Assembly (NCBI GenBank): GCA_003512875.1
Contig: DONZ01000027.1
Coordinates: forward strand, 1-19,208
Length of the DNA: 19,208 nucleotides
Reading direction: 5' to 3'
Source of the DNA: Desulfovibrio sp.
GTDB taxonomy: Bacteria; Desulfobacterota; Desulfovibrionia; Desulfovibrionales; Desulfovibrionaceae
Shown here: piece by piece, positions 1 through 7,242 of the stretch
Numbering within the stretch: the stretch's first letter is position 1
Layout: each line of letters opens with the position of its first letter
Notes under the pieces: model-generated
What the model saw: only the letters and a program-made list of their open reading frames with translations
Databases searched by the model: none
What the model was told of the DNA's origin: nothing
Program-made: the position numbers and the translations under genes

Positions 1-22
1 CTGATTTAATCCTGCTAAAATC
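1..22 (+). CRISPR. Probable 3' end of the terminal CRISPR repeat (array continues left of the window)
   Basis: Bases 1-22 are the perfect reverse complement of 4886-4907, beside the cas9 start, as expected for a repeat and a tracrRNA anti-repeat. The match runs to the window edge, so the full repeat probably extends further left. Its 3' end, TGCTAAAAT (13-21), is an extended -10 box; II-C repeats of Neisseria and Campylobacter carry such a promoter in the same place. No second copy lies within the window at the usual spacing, so any array must lie to the left. The opposite reading (this is the anti-repeat and 4886-4921 is a lone repeat) cannot be excluded from the window alone. Confidence 0.6.
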
Positions 23-29
23 TGCTAAG

Positions 30-67
30 ATATTCCCTTGAAAATATTTACTTTTTCAAGGGAATAT
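30..67 (+). other. Perfect 15-bp inverted repeat in the cas1 leader
   Basis: Bases 30-44 (ATATTCCCTTGAAAA) pair perfectly with 53-67 across an 8-base loop. No T-run follows, so this is not by itself an intrinsic terminator. It lies just downstream of the terminal repeat and would be in any RNA started by the promoter in that repeat. The arm 30-40 also has a near-complementary alternative partner at 88-97 (one bulge), inside the loop of the next hairpin. Confidence 0.7.
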
Positions 68-73
68 GCTATT

Positions 74-129
74 AAAAACTCAAAAAGCAAGGGATATTTT
101 CTCCTGTTTTTTTGAGTTTTTTTATTTTT
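74..129 (+). terminator. Terminator-like hairpin just upstream of cas1
   Basis: Bases 74-86 (AAAAACTCAAAAA) pair with 109-121, giving a 13-bp AT-rich stem, and T-rich sequence continues to 129. The cas1 Shine-Dalgarno follows at 131. It could stop array transcription before cas1 or act as an attenuator. The stem has only two G-C pairs and a 22-base loop, so its efficiency is uncertain. Confidence 0.45.
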
Positions 130-140
130 GGGAGAGGGCT

Positions 141-1058
141 ATGGCAAGTCATATTTTAGAAATTGCGGAAAATAATCGTTATCTTTCAATCGCTCACGGG
201 AATGTTTGCGTAAAAGAGCAGGAAAAAATAATAGCGCGTATACCTCTTGATATGCTTGCTTGTGTGATGCTTACGGCACAAGGGGTGACGGTGAGCAAGA
301 CTTTTTTAATGAGCATGGGAGAGGCGAATATTCCTGTGCTTATTATGGGGAGCAATTATTTGCCCGTGTCCATGGCTTTGCCTGTGAGCTCGCATTATCG
401 GCATTTAATTGTTGCGCAGGAGCAGGTTAGGGCAGGCGAGGTGATAAAAAAACAGATATGGCAGAAAATAGTGATTGAAAAAATCCGTAATCAAGCCGAG
501 GCATTGGAAAAATGTGTTTTGCCCCATGACAGCGCTGTAAAAAAGCATGTTGAGAAGTTAAAATTCTTAGCGCAAAGGGTGCGTTCCGGGGATAAGGACA
601 ATAAAGAGGGACAGGCGGCTCAAATTTATTGGCAGGCTTTATTTGGAAGAGGATTTCTCCGTGATGTGGAAGAAGAGGGGATCAACTCTTTTTTGAATTA
701 TGGCTATGCCGTTGTGCGGGCGGTTTGTGCAAGGGCTTTATGCGCAAGCGGGCTTTTGCCGCTTTTTGGCGTTCATCACCATAACCAATTCAATGCGTTT
801 TGCCTTGCGGATGACATTATGGAGCCATTCCGTCCTTTTGTCGATTGTTTGGTTTATGAATATGTGCAAAAAAATGAAGTGCTTGTTCTGGATACGCAAG
901 CAAAGCGTTTTTTATCCTCAATTTTGCAGAACCCGTTTTATTTGCAGAAAGAGGAAAGCACTCTTTTGCCTCTTGTGTTGAAAGCCGCGCAGGGAATTTA
1001 TAAAAGTTATTGCGCCAAAGAGGTTCTTTTGGAATTTCCGCATTTAAAAGAGCAGTAA
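141..1058 (+). CDS. cas1: CRISPR-associated endonuclease/integrase Cas1 (type II)
   Basis: This 305-residue protein has the family's usual length. Cas1 forms a complex with Cas2 that integrates new spacers into the CRISPR array. The expected metal-binding residues are visible: E156 in EGQAAQIYW, H212 in GVHHHNQFN and E228 in DDIMEPFRP, matching the type II pattern. The N-terminal part (about 1-100) is the beta-rich domain and the rest is the helical catalytic domain. I chose ATG 141 because GGAGAGGG lies just upstream; the in-frame ATG at 66 falls inside a hairpin. The gene is on the strand opposite to cas2 and cas9, which is unusual, and its last 15 bases overlap the 3' end of cas2. Its promoter may be the extended -10 box in the terminal repeat. 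Confidence 0.96.
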   Translation: MASHILEIAENNRYLSIAHGNVCVKEQEKIIARIPLDMLACVMLTAQGVTVSKTFLMSMGEANIPVLIMGSNYLPVSMALPVSSHYRHLIVAQEQVRAGEVIKKQIWQKIVIEKIRNQAEALEKCVLPHDSAVKKHVEKLKFLAQRVRSGDKDNKEGQAAQIYWQALFGRGFLRDVEEEGINSFLNYGYAVVRAVCARALCASGLLPLFGVHHHNQFNAFCLADDIMEPFRPFVDCLVYEYVQKNEVLVLDTQAKRFLSSILQNPFYLQKEESTLLPLVLKAAQGIYKSYCAKEVLLEFPHLKEQ

Positions 1059-1409
1059 CTGCTGTATGGCTTGAAATTCTTGTTGTTCATTTCTCTTTTT
1101 CTTTTTTCCGAAAAAGTTTCTTGTCAGCCCGTACTGTCTGTCCGTGATGAAAAAGACGGAAACTTCGCCTTCTTCCAAAAGACAAAGTCCCACTTTTTCC
1201 GCCATGCGTTCCGCCGCAGCCATGTTTTCGCACGGCCGCAGATAAACAGAGAATTGCTTTCGGATAAAGCCGAGTTCGAGCAAATTGTTTCTGAACTGCG
1301 TCGCCTTTCGCATTTGTGTTTTTGTCAGCACCGGCAAATCGAACATGACCAATATCCACATGATCGTATACTCGGTGGGCTTTTGTATGTATTTATATTT
1401 TCTTGCCAT
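1044..1409 (-). CDS. cas2: CRISPR-associated protein Cas2
   Basis: This small protein (121 residues) has the Cas2 ferredoxin-like fold signature: a first strand MWILVMFDLPV with the conserved Asp at D24, then a GFIRKQFSVYLRP segment typical of type II Cas2. Cas2 is the structural partner of Cas1 in spacer integration. The start at 1409 overlaps the last 17 bases of cas9, suggesting translational coupling. A shorter start at the internal Met before WILV (1361) is possible but has no better ribosome site. The 3' end overlaps the convergent cas1 by 15 bases, so the last codons of both genes share DNA. The basic C-terminal stretch GKKKKRNEQQ is notable. Confidence 0.93.
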   Translation of the reverse strand: MARKYKYIQKPTEYTIMWILVMFDLPVLTKTQMRKATQFRNNLLELGFIRKQFSVYLRPCENMAAAERMAEKVGLCLLEEGEVSVFFITDRQYGLTRNFFGKKKKRNEQQEFQAIQQLLLF

Positions 1410-4400
1410 TCCATAATTTTTTATGTTTGCCGTTTATTTTTCCAAAGGGGCTGAGACTGACCTTGCGGGCTTGCAGTTCGCAGTAGGATTTTAGCCCTAA
1501 ACCACCGCTTGTCCAAAGGAGAAAGTTTTCAGGATGTTCTTTAAGGGCGTTTTTTGTTCCCGTTCTTGCATCGTATATGGACGTATAAACCATATAATTT
1601 TTACCAAAATCGTTTATTTTGGCAAGCATGGTATATTCCTGCTGTCCGTTTTTGCTGATTTTGCTGACAAACGCTTTTGGAACATTGTATTCTTGAAGCT
1701 GTTGCTCTGTGAAACGCAGTTCCAAAATATCGTCTTTGCAGACGCTCCAAATAAGCTTTGCGTTTTCTTGCTGCCAGCCGGGTTTAAAGTTCGGATTGGC
1801 GGCGTCAATGCTTTTTATGCATTCCCAGCCGATTTTTCCTTTTTGTTTGCCTTCGGTATGAACATAAAAATCAACATGGTGGTTGCTGTCCGGTTCATAG
1901 CCGCATTGCTGCTTTTCCCGGATATTGACAAGAGTGAATTTTTTCCCCACAGGATATTTTTTGCCGATATGGGCAAGACGTATGGCTTCCTGCACAAGGT
2001 TTTGTTCTGTCATGGCTGTTTCTTTAAGACCTTGCAGGCGGTTTTCGGCATTTTTTTCCATAAGGCTTTGTTCCGCCGCAAATTTTTGGGCATTGACCGC
2101 TTTTATGATTTCCGCGCATCGTTTGCGGATTTTTTGCACATCAGGGCTTGTGCCCAAATTTTCTGCAACAGCGATTTTTTCCAGTTTGCCGAAGCTGTCG
2201 ATATTTCCCAAAGAACGCATATAGGTTGCCGTATGGAGTCCTTTTTTCTCGTCATAATCTAAAATTCGGATGGCTGTTTCATTATGGAGCTGTGTATTGG
2301 TATCGTGCTCCGCTTTGTGGGAAATTCTGATTTCCTTGAGCGTTTCCAACACAAGTTCGCGGAAGCTTTTATGGTCCGGATTTTTAGGGGAAAGCCGGAA
2401 CGGCATGTTGATAATGCTTTCATCTATTTCTTTGCCCTGTTTTCTTGCTTTGTACATTTTAAGGGCGAGGGAACGGGTGACGGCGCAAAGCACCATGGCG
2501 TCAATGGCGTGGTGTCTGTGGTCGATGCGGGGCTTTTTTTCCCAGTCGCTGTTTTTGGATAAGTTGCCGTTTTCATCGCAATATACTTCGCCTGTTTCGT
2601 TATTGGTGAGGTATTTGGGAATATCCAGTCCCATGAGTTCGAACTCCATGCCGTCAAAACCCCACAAATGGCGGAGCTGCGCGGTCATGCCGCCGCGGAT
2701 TGCCAAAATATCGGGGCAAACGGCATGCAGGTACCGCAAAGCCGCTTTTGCCATGTAACGGGAATCCTGCAGGCGTCTGTCGGCATAATCTTCGTCTTTT
2801 TCGTCCCCTAAAAGAATGAAGCGGTCTTTTGCTTCGGCGGTGAAACGCCAAGCTTTGTTTTCAGGCAGTGTTTCCAAATGTTTTTTGATTGCCTCTTCAC
2901 GGTCCGCAAAATTTTGTCGGATAAAATCATAGGCAAACGTATCGCTTTTTACATTGTTAACCGTTGTCAGCACAAGATTGCAGAAAGAATTGGTCCCTCC
3001 TGCGGTCTGCGGAATGATATGGTCGATTTCATAAGCATTGAGGTCTGAAATTCTGAGGTTCGCCTGCGTATAAATATCTTTATAGCCTTGTTCTTTTAAC
3101 AGTTTATATTTTTTGCGGTTTTTGTCAGTGACCGCATAGCCGTTTTTCAGGAGTTCCTCGTCAATGATTTTATTGTATTTTTCATTGGCAAGGCGTTGTT
3201 TTTCCAATTTGTCACGCTTTTTTTTCGACATTCCGAAATCACGGGCGACTTCCAGTTTTATCATTTCCGGTTTGCCGTATAATCTGATGATTTCGTTGAT
3301 AACTTTACGCAGCTGATTGAGTATGGAATGGACGACAGGATTGGCTATGCGTCCGATTTTTTCTTCTTTTGCCGTTCTATCCAAATGCCATGGGTGTATG
3401 GGCAAAATTTCATCGTGCAGAATTTCTCCGTAATAGGGGAGTTCGTCATAACGCTTTTGCTCTTGGTTTTCCCGTGTGAAGCCGCAGGCTTTGACAGCTT
3501 CGTAATAGGTGGGAGCCTGCCAAATTCCATTTTCTTCATAACCTTCGATAAGTTTTTTCAAAATTTGTCTGCTTGCTTCTTTGCCCAGCATGGTTCTGTC
3601 TTTGGGCAGGCTGTTGAGGCAGGCGTAGAGTTTTCTTTCATCTTCGATTCCAGATAAATTCAATTTTTCCATGCAGATATGCAAAAAATCCTCTTCGTCG
3701 TAAAGCACGGGCTTAGCGGGGTTAGCTTTGGGATTGACGGGGTCTGCAATAAATTCCATAAGCCCGTCCTGCTCTTCTTCCGATAACTGCCAAAATGCGG
3801 GAATATCGGCAAAAGCTTTGATATGGGCAAAGGGCTTGATCGCTTTTATTTCTTCGTCTTCGGCATAAACATTGATACTGAGGATTTTTTCATCCGTGTA
3901 GGTTTGGAGCGTTTTTTTGATAAGGGTTTTATTCAGGCTTTCACCCTGCATGAGCATTGCAGCCAGTTTATCCCGCATTTCTCTGGTGAGTTTTTGGGTG
4001 GAATTTTCGGTTTTATAGCGTATGTTGTTGCATTGCTGATAGATTCGCAGCTGTTCCGCGAGCCTGTGCATTTTAGGCAGTCTGCCGCCGGTTTCGGGAA
4101 GCAGGGAACAAGGGGCGTTGGCATAAGGCGCCCTTGGGAAATCCATAAAAATGCAGTCATAAATTTTTTTGATTTGTTCGTCAGAAATGTTGAAATGCGG
4201 GGCTTGCCTGCTCATCAAGTCACGGTAATCCCGCTTTACAAGGTAGCGGGGCACAGAAAAAGGCACTTTATCCGCAATAAATTCTTTGCGTTGGCGTATG
4301 CAGCCGTTTTCTTGCAACTGCTTGTAAAGATACTCGGAAAGGGTTGTTTTTTCTTTGTTCAGGGCTTGCTCTAAGAGTTGATAGCGGTTGAGGCTCTTCT

Positions 4401-4833
4401 CTGATTTTTCTTCCTCGTCCGTTTCTTCAATAAAGCCCGCTCCGCGAAGTTTGGCGGTATGCATGATACAAAAGCCAAGTTCATGGGCGGAGTTTAAAGG
4501 CTCCTGCATGGCTTTTGCCCGCAAGGCATAGGGAGCGGAACGCAAACCGAGCTCAAGGTCGGATCGCTCTTTGGGCAGTAAATTATATTCCTGCAGTAAT
4601 TGTATCAGCTGTTTTTTACGGGCTTTTCTGTGTTTTTTGCTCTTGCGCTGGGAACGTAAAATACGGCGTTTTTCCGCACCCTCCGGGCAAGAACAGATAC
4701 GTACGCCTGCGTCCAATATTTTTTCATAGGAGTTGATGTCATTTAAATCTTTTGCTTCCGGAGCTATTTTGATAAGGGCTGTGCCTATGGAACTGATACC
4801 TAAATCTATGCCTAAGATATATCGTAATGCCAT
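1393..4833 (-). CDS. cas9: CRISPR-associated RNA-guided endonuclease Cas9 (type II-C-like)
   Basis: This 1146-residue protein is a two-nuclease effector that cuts DNA guided by crRNA and tracrRNA. Expected active-site residues are present: RuvC-I D10 (GIDLG), RuvC-II E528 (LEVARD), HNH H605 (EIDHIIPQ) with N627, and RuvC-III H775/D778 (HHAIDAMVL). An arginine/lysine-rich bridge helix covers about 55-75, a recognition lobe about 80-500, and the C-terminal WED/PAM-interacting region follows about 800. The start at 4833 is supported by AAGGA eight bases upstream and by Cas9 similarity beginning there; the in-frame ATG at 4923 would cross the anti-repeat. Length and the absence of csn2 or cas4 nearby point to II-C, although slightly long. 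It appears intact and catalytically competent. Confidence 0.97.
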   Translation of the reverse strand: MALRYILGIDLGISSIGTALIKIAPEAKDLNDINSYEKILDAGVRICSCPEGAEKRRILRSQRKSKKHRKARKKQLIQLLQEYNLLPKERSDLELGLRSAPYALRAKAMQEPLNSAHELGFCIMHTAKLRGAGFIEETDEEEKSEKSLNRYQLLEQALNKEKTTLSEYLYKQLQENGCIRQRKEFIADKVPFSVPRYLVKRDYRDLMSRQAPHFNISDEQIKKIYDCIFMDFPRAPYANAPCSLLPETGGRLPKMHRLAEQLRIYQQCNNIRYKTENSTQKLTREMRDKLAAMLMQGESLNKTLIKKTLQTYTDEKILSINVYAEDEEIKAIKPFAHIKAFADIPAFWQLSEEEQDGLMEFIADPVNPKANPAKPVLYDEEDFLHICMEKLNLSGIEDERKLYACLNSLPKDRTMLGKEASRQILKKLIEGYEENGIWQAPTYYEAVKACGFTRENQEQKRYDELPYYGEILHDEILPIHPWHLDRTAKEEKIGRIANPVVHSILNQLRKVINEIIRLYGKPEMIKLEVARDFGMSKKKRDKLEKQRLANEKYNKIIDEELLKNGYAVTDKNRKKYKLLKEQGYKDIYTQANLRISDLNAYEIDHIIPQTAGGTNSFCNLVLTTVNNVKSDTFAYDFIRQNFADREEAIKKHLETLPENKAWRFTAEAKDRFILLGDEKDEDYADRRLQDSRYMAKAALRYLHAVCPDILAIRGGMTAQLRHLWGFDGMEFELMGLDIPKYLTNNETGEVYCDENGNLSKNSDWEKKPRIDHRHHAIDAMVLCAVTRSLALKMYKARKQGKEIDESIINMPFRLSPKNPDHKSFRELVLETLKEIRISHKAEHDTNTQLHNETAIRILDYDEKKGLHTATYMRSLGNIDSFGKLEKIAVAENLGTSPDVQKIRKRCAEIIKAVNAQKFAAEQSLMEKNAENRLQGLKETAMTEQNLVQEAIRLAHIGKKYPVGKKFTLVNIREKQQCGYEPDSNHHVDFYVHTEGKQKGKIGWECIKSIDAANPNFKPGWQQENAKLIWSVCKDDILELRFTEQQLQEYNVPKAFVSKISKNGQQEYTMLAKINDFGKNYMVYTSIYDARTGTKNALKEHPENFLLWTSGGLGLKSYCELQARKVSLSPFGKINGKHKKLWNGKKI

Positions 4834-4843
4834 AAAATTTTCC

Positions 4844-4872
4844 TTGCTTTGTATCTGTTTTCTTGTTACAAA
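4844..4872 (+). promoter_or_regulatory. Predicted tracrRNA promoter
   Basis: TTGCTT (4844-4849), a 17-base spacer, then TACAAA (4867-4872) preceded by TGT form an extended -10 promoter. The predicted start near 4879 would place the RNA 5' end just before the anti-repeat. The promoter lies in the cas9 leader and faces the predicted cas9 promoter. Confidence 0.45.
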
Positions 4873-4886
4873 AAGTTGTCTGATTG

Positions 4887-4915
4887 ATTTTAGCAGGATT
4901 AAATCAGATAGGCAA
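4887..4915 (-). promoter_or_regulatory. Predicted cas9 promoter inside the anti-repeat
   Basis: On the minus strand, TTGCCT (4915-4910), a 17-base spacer and TAAAAT (4892-4887) preceded by TGC form a good extended -10 promoter. The predicted start near 4880 leaves a leader of about 47 bases before the cas9 ATG. The box is the same TGCTAAAAT found at the end of the terminal repeat. Confidence 0.5.
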
Positions 4916-4958
4916 TAAAACAAATGTAATTTTTTTTTAGAAATTACATGTAAAATTT

Positions 4959-4988
4959 AGAAAGTCCCCGAGGGGGCTTTCTTTTTTT
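4959..4988 (+). terminator. Intrinsic terminator of the predicted tracrRNA
   Basis: AGAAAGTCCCC (4959-4969) pairs with GGGGGCTTTCT (4972-4982), with one wobble pair, and is followed by a T-run to 4988. The T-run is present only in the plus direction, so a plus-strand transcript must come from the left, between cas9 and here. Confidence 0.85.
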
Positions 4989-5398
4989 ATGGTTTTGGGT
5001 GCTTTTTGATTTTCGGCGGATTGCTGCGGGGGTATTATCGCAGATTTTTATTTATGCGTTTTTTTTATGGATAGTTATTGATTTTTTTTTATCAGACCGC
5101 TTGACAATGAATGCGTTTTCGACAAAAATAAAGGTAAGGATAGTATTTTTTAGGAAAGACTTTTTGTTTTGCATGCACGGGCATGCGGAATGAAAGGCTT
5201 TTTCGGCGGTGTTTTTTGAACGCTTGTTTTTGAATGAGTTTGCCGTTTTCATATGCTTTTTGTTTCGAGTTTTATTCTTTGAAATATGAGATGGCGCAAA
5301 AAACAGTGCGGGATACTTTTCATGTTGCGGGGGAGCGTGTTTTTACACCTCGATATTTTTATTTTCAACATTTTTTATTTTCAGCAAAGGGCTATACC
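4989..5398. other. Intergenic region between tracrRNA and pap
   Basis: This AT-rich 410-base stretch has no convincing gene; the short open frames have neither ribosome sites nor recognisable products. It contains a possible plus-strand promoter (5101-5129) and a small inverted repeat, GCATGC-ACGG-GCATGC (5171-5186). The pap ribosome site AAAGG is at its end. Confidence 0.6.
5101..5129 (+). promoter_or_regulatory. Possible pap promoter
   Basis: TTGACA (5101-5106) is a perfect -35 box, followed after 17 bases by AAAAAT (5124-5129), a four-of-six -10 box. It would give a leader of about 260 bases before pap, unusually long for this window. Confidence 0.4.
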
Positions 5399-6907
5399 AT
5401 GTTATCAACTATGAATTTTTGCCAGTCTTACACTCAAAAGGAGTACAAAGCACTTGCGAGAGATGCGCGTATTAAGCTTTTTAATTTGCAGCAGCAGTGC
5501 ATGGCGCAAAAAGTTCCTGTGATTATTTATGTTGACGGCGTGAGCGGCACGGGAAAAGGTTCTTTTGTGAATTTATTGTCCGAATGGTGTGATGTGAAGC
5601 ACCTTAAAAATTATAGTTTCTGGTTTTCTTTTGACGAAGAAAGACTTCGTCCGGAAGCCTGGAAATATTGGATGAAAATTCCTAAAGCCGGTGAATTTGC
5701 CGTGTTTATCGCGGGTATGTATGACGAGCCGATGCGTAAGCTCGCCGCAAAAGAAATTACGGAAACGGAATTTAACGAAATCATGCACGACCGTGTGGAG
5801 TTTGAGCGTACTTTGGCGCAATCGGGATATGTCATCGTAAAGCTTTGGTTCCACATCACCGCCGACGAACACAAGAAACGCATGAAAGCCAGAAAAAAAC
5901 TCAATAACAAAGGCGAGATCGGCTTTTCGACCTATGATGAACAAAGCAATGAAAACTTTGAAAATCTGAACAGTGTCGTGGGAAAAATGCTGCCGCTGAC
6001 CGATAAGCATTTCGCCCCATGGTACATCATTGACGCGTATGATGAGAAATTCCGCAATATCAAGGCGGTGGAAGCCATTTCAAAATGCATTGAAAATGCT
6101 TTGGACGTGAAAAAAACAGTTGTGGAAGAATTTCCGTCCATGCCGGACAACATGGAGGCGCTTTCCGGTATTTCCGTGCTCGACCAAGTGGATTTAAGCT
6201 TGTCCGTGCCGAAAGATGAATATGAAAAAGAGCTGGAAAAATTACAGAAAGATATTTATAAGCTTACCTATAAAGCTTATGAGCTTGGCATTTCCTCGAC
6301 CATTGTTTTTGAAGGGTATGACGCAAGCGGCAAGGGAGGAGCCATACGCCGCCTGACGCAGTCCATCGATTCCCGTATCACGCAGGTTATTCCGATTTCA
6401 GCCCCCGGAAGCGAAGAAGCCGCTCATCACTATTTATGGCGTTTTTGGCGCCATGTGCCGCGTGCCGGTTTTGTGACGATTTACGACAGGTCTTGGTACG
6501 GGCGTGTTCTTGTGGAACGTGTCGAAGGATTTGCGAGCCAATGGGAATGCAAGCGGGCGTTTTCAGAAATCAACGCTTTTGAAAACGAGCTTATCAATAA
6601 GAAAAATATTCTGATAAAATTCTGGCTGCATATTTCTTTGGATGAACAGCTGCGCCGTTTCAAGGAAAGGGAAGCAATAGAATGGAAACGGCACAAAATC
6701 ACGGAAGAAGACTGGCGTAACAGGGAAAAGGCGGATCAATACAAAATTGCCGCCAATGAAATGTTTTTACGCACAAACACCGTGCAGGCGCCTTGGTTCA
6801 TCATTCCCGGCGAGAATAAGCTTTATGCCCGCCTTGAAATTCTGCGCACCTATAAACGCGTGCTTGAAGAAAGAATAAAGGAAATTAAGAAAGGCAAGAA
6901 AAAATAA
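5399..6907 (+). CDS. pap: Polyphosphate:AMP phosphotransferase (two-domain PPK2 family)
   Basis: This 502-residue enzyme has the length of two-domain PPK2 proteins such as the Pseudomonas PAP, which use polyphosphate to convert AMP to ADP in the cytoplasm. The N-terminal domain (about 15-235) has a P-loop, DGVSGTGKGS (46-55), but lacks the second catalytic signature. The C-terminal domain (about 270-495) has both: EGYDASGKGG (305-314) and YDRSWYGR (362-369), with VERVEGF after it. The C-terminal half is therefore the likely catalytic one, as known for this subfamily. ATG 5399 is chosen for AAAGG eight bases upstream and for family length; an in-frame ATG at 5234 would add 55 unrelated residues. 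A palindromic terminator follows at 6987. Confidence 0.92.
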   Translation: MLSTMNFCQSYTQKEYKALARDARIKLFNLQQQCMAQKVPVIIYVDGVSGTGKGSFVNLLSEWCDVKHLKNYSFWFSFDEERLRPEAWKYWMKIPKAGEFAVFIAGMYDEPMRKLAAKEITETEFNEIMHDRVEFERTLAQSGYVIVKLWFHITADEHKKRMKARKKLNNKGEIGFSTYDEQSNENFENLNSVVGKMLPLTDKHFAPWYIIDAYDEKFRNIKAVEAISKCIENALDVKKTVVEEFPSMPDNMEALSGISVLDQVDLSLSVPKDEYEKELEKLQKDIYKLTYKAYELGISSTIVFEGYDASGKGGAIRRLTQSIDSRITQVIPISAPGSEEAAHHYLWRFWRHVPRAGFVTIYDRSWYGRVLVERVEGFASQWECKRAFSEINAFENELINKKNILIKFWLHISLDEQLRRFKEREAIEWKRHKITEEDWRNREKADQYKIAANEMFLRTNTVQAPWFIIPGENKLYARLEILRTYKRVLEERIKEIKKGKKK

Positions 6908-6986
6908 AAATGTTGCTTGCGCTTGAGTGTTGTTTTTTGAAAATAGCGTTCGGGCTATGGGCAAAATCTGCCGTGAGGTTTGTTTG

Positions 6987-7020
6987 TGAGGATTGGATAC
7001 ATGTATCCAATCCTCATTTT
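6987..7020 (+). terminator. Perfect 30-base palindrome, probable pap terminator
   Basis: TGAGGATTGGATACA pairs with the reverse complement that follows (6987-7016), with no mismatch, and then TTTT. It is 80 bases after the pap stop. The short T-run makes termination likely but not certain, and the perfect symmetry could also bind a dimeric protein. Confidence 0.6.
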
Positions 7021-7242
7021 ATGCCGGAAAGGATAGTTACGGTTTTTGCCTGAATTTTTCCGCAGTTGGCGGGGAGTATTGGTATTGAATAAGATTTTTC
7101 GCTGAAAATACGGGTAACCCTGTATTGTTCGTGTTTAAGCCTGCTGTGTGGAACGTTCGCTAATGTCAAACGGAACCGCACCAACGCAGTTTTGCATAAC
7201 ATTCATAAATTTTTTTAGGCTCTGGATCATCACTTTTTATTT

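Larger units (their letters stand above)
4879..4988 (+). ncRNA. Predicted tracrRNA
   Basis: The predicted RNA is about 110 bases. It begins with an anti-repeat: 4886-4907 is perfectly complementary to the repeat end at 1-22, and pairing may continue through GGCAATAAAAC to 4921, which would make a 36-base anti-repeat. A hairpin follows (4924-4932 with 4941-4949, extendable by a wobble pair), then an intrinsic terminator. Size, order of elements and position beside cas9 fit tracrRNA, which pairs with crRNA repeats and loads Cas9. The 5' end is inferred from the predicted promoter. A nine-T run (4930-4938) inside the RNA is odd. The alternative is that this is an array remnant with a single repeat. 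Confidence 0.6.

Noticed and set aside
66..140. Upstream ATG extending cas1 by 25 residues
   Set aside because: It starts inside the stem of the leader hairpin, has no ribosome site, and the added residues do not resemble Cas1. ATG 141 follows GGAGAGGG.
1534..2262. 242-codon plus-strand frame opposite cas9
   Set aside because: It is a shadow of the cas9 coding frame, has no ribosome site and gives a low-complexity Phe-rich product.
4834..4923. 30-residue N-terminal extension of cas9
   Set aside because: It would cross the anti-repeat and predicted promoter. Cas9 similarity starts with ALRYILGIDLG and a ribosome site precedes 4833.
4999..5193. 64-codon hydrophobic frame between tracrRNA and pap
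   Set aside because: It has no ribosome site, is AT-driven in composition and spans a predicted promoter. No product is recognised.
4922..5230. Further CRISPR repeats to the right of 4921
   Set aside because: I looked for copies of the 36-base unit at about 66-base spacing and found none, so there is no array on this side.
7014..7202. 62-codon minus-strand frame after pap
   Set aside because: No ribosome site precedes it and the product is unfamiliar; its end overlaps a terminator palindrome.
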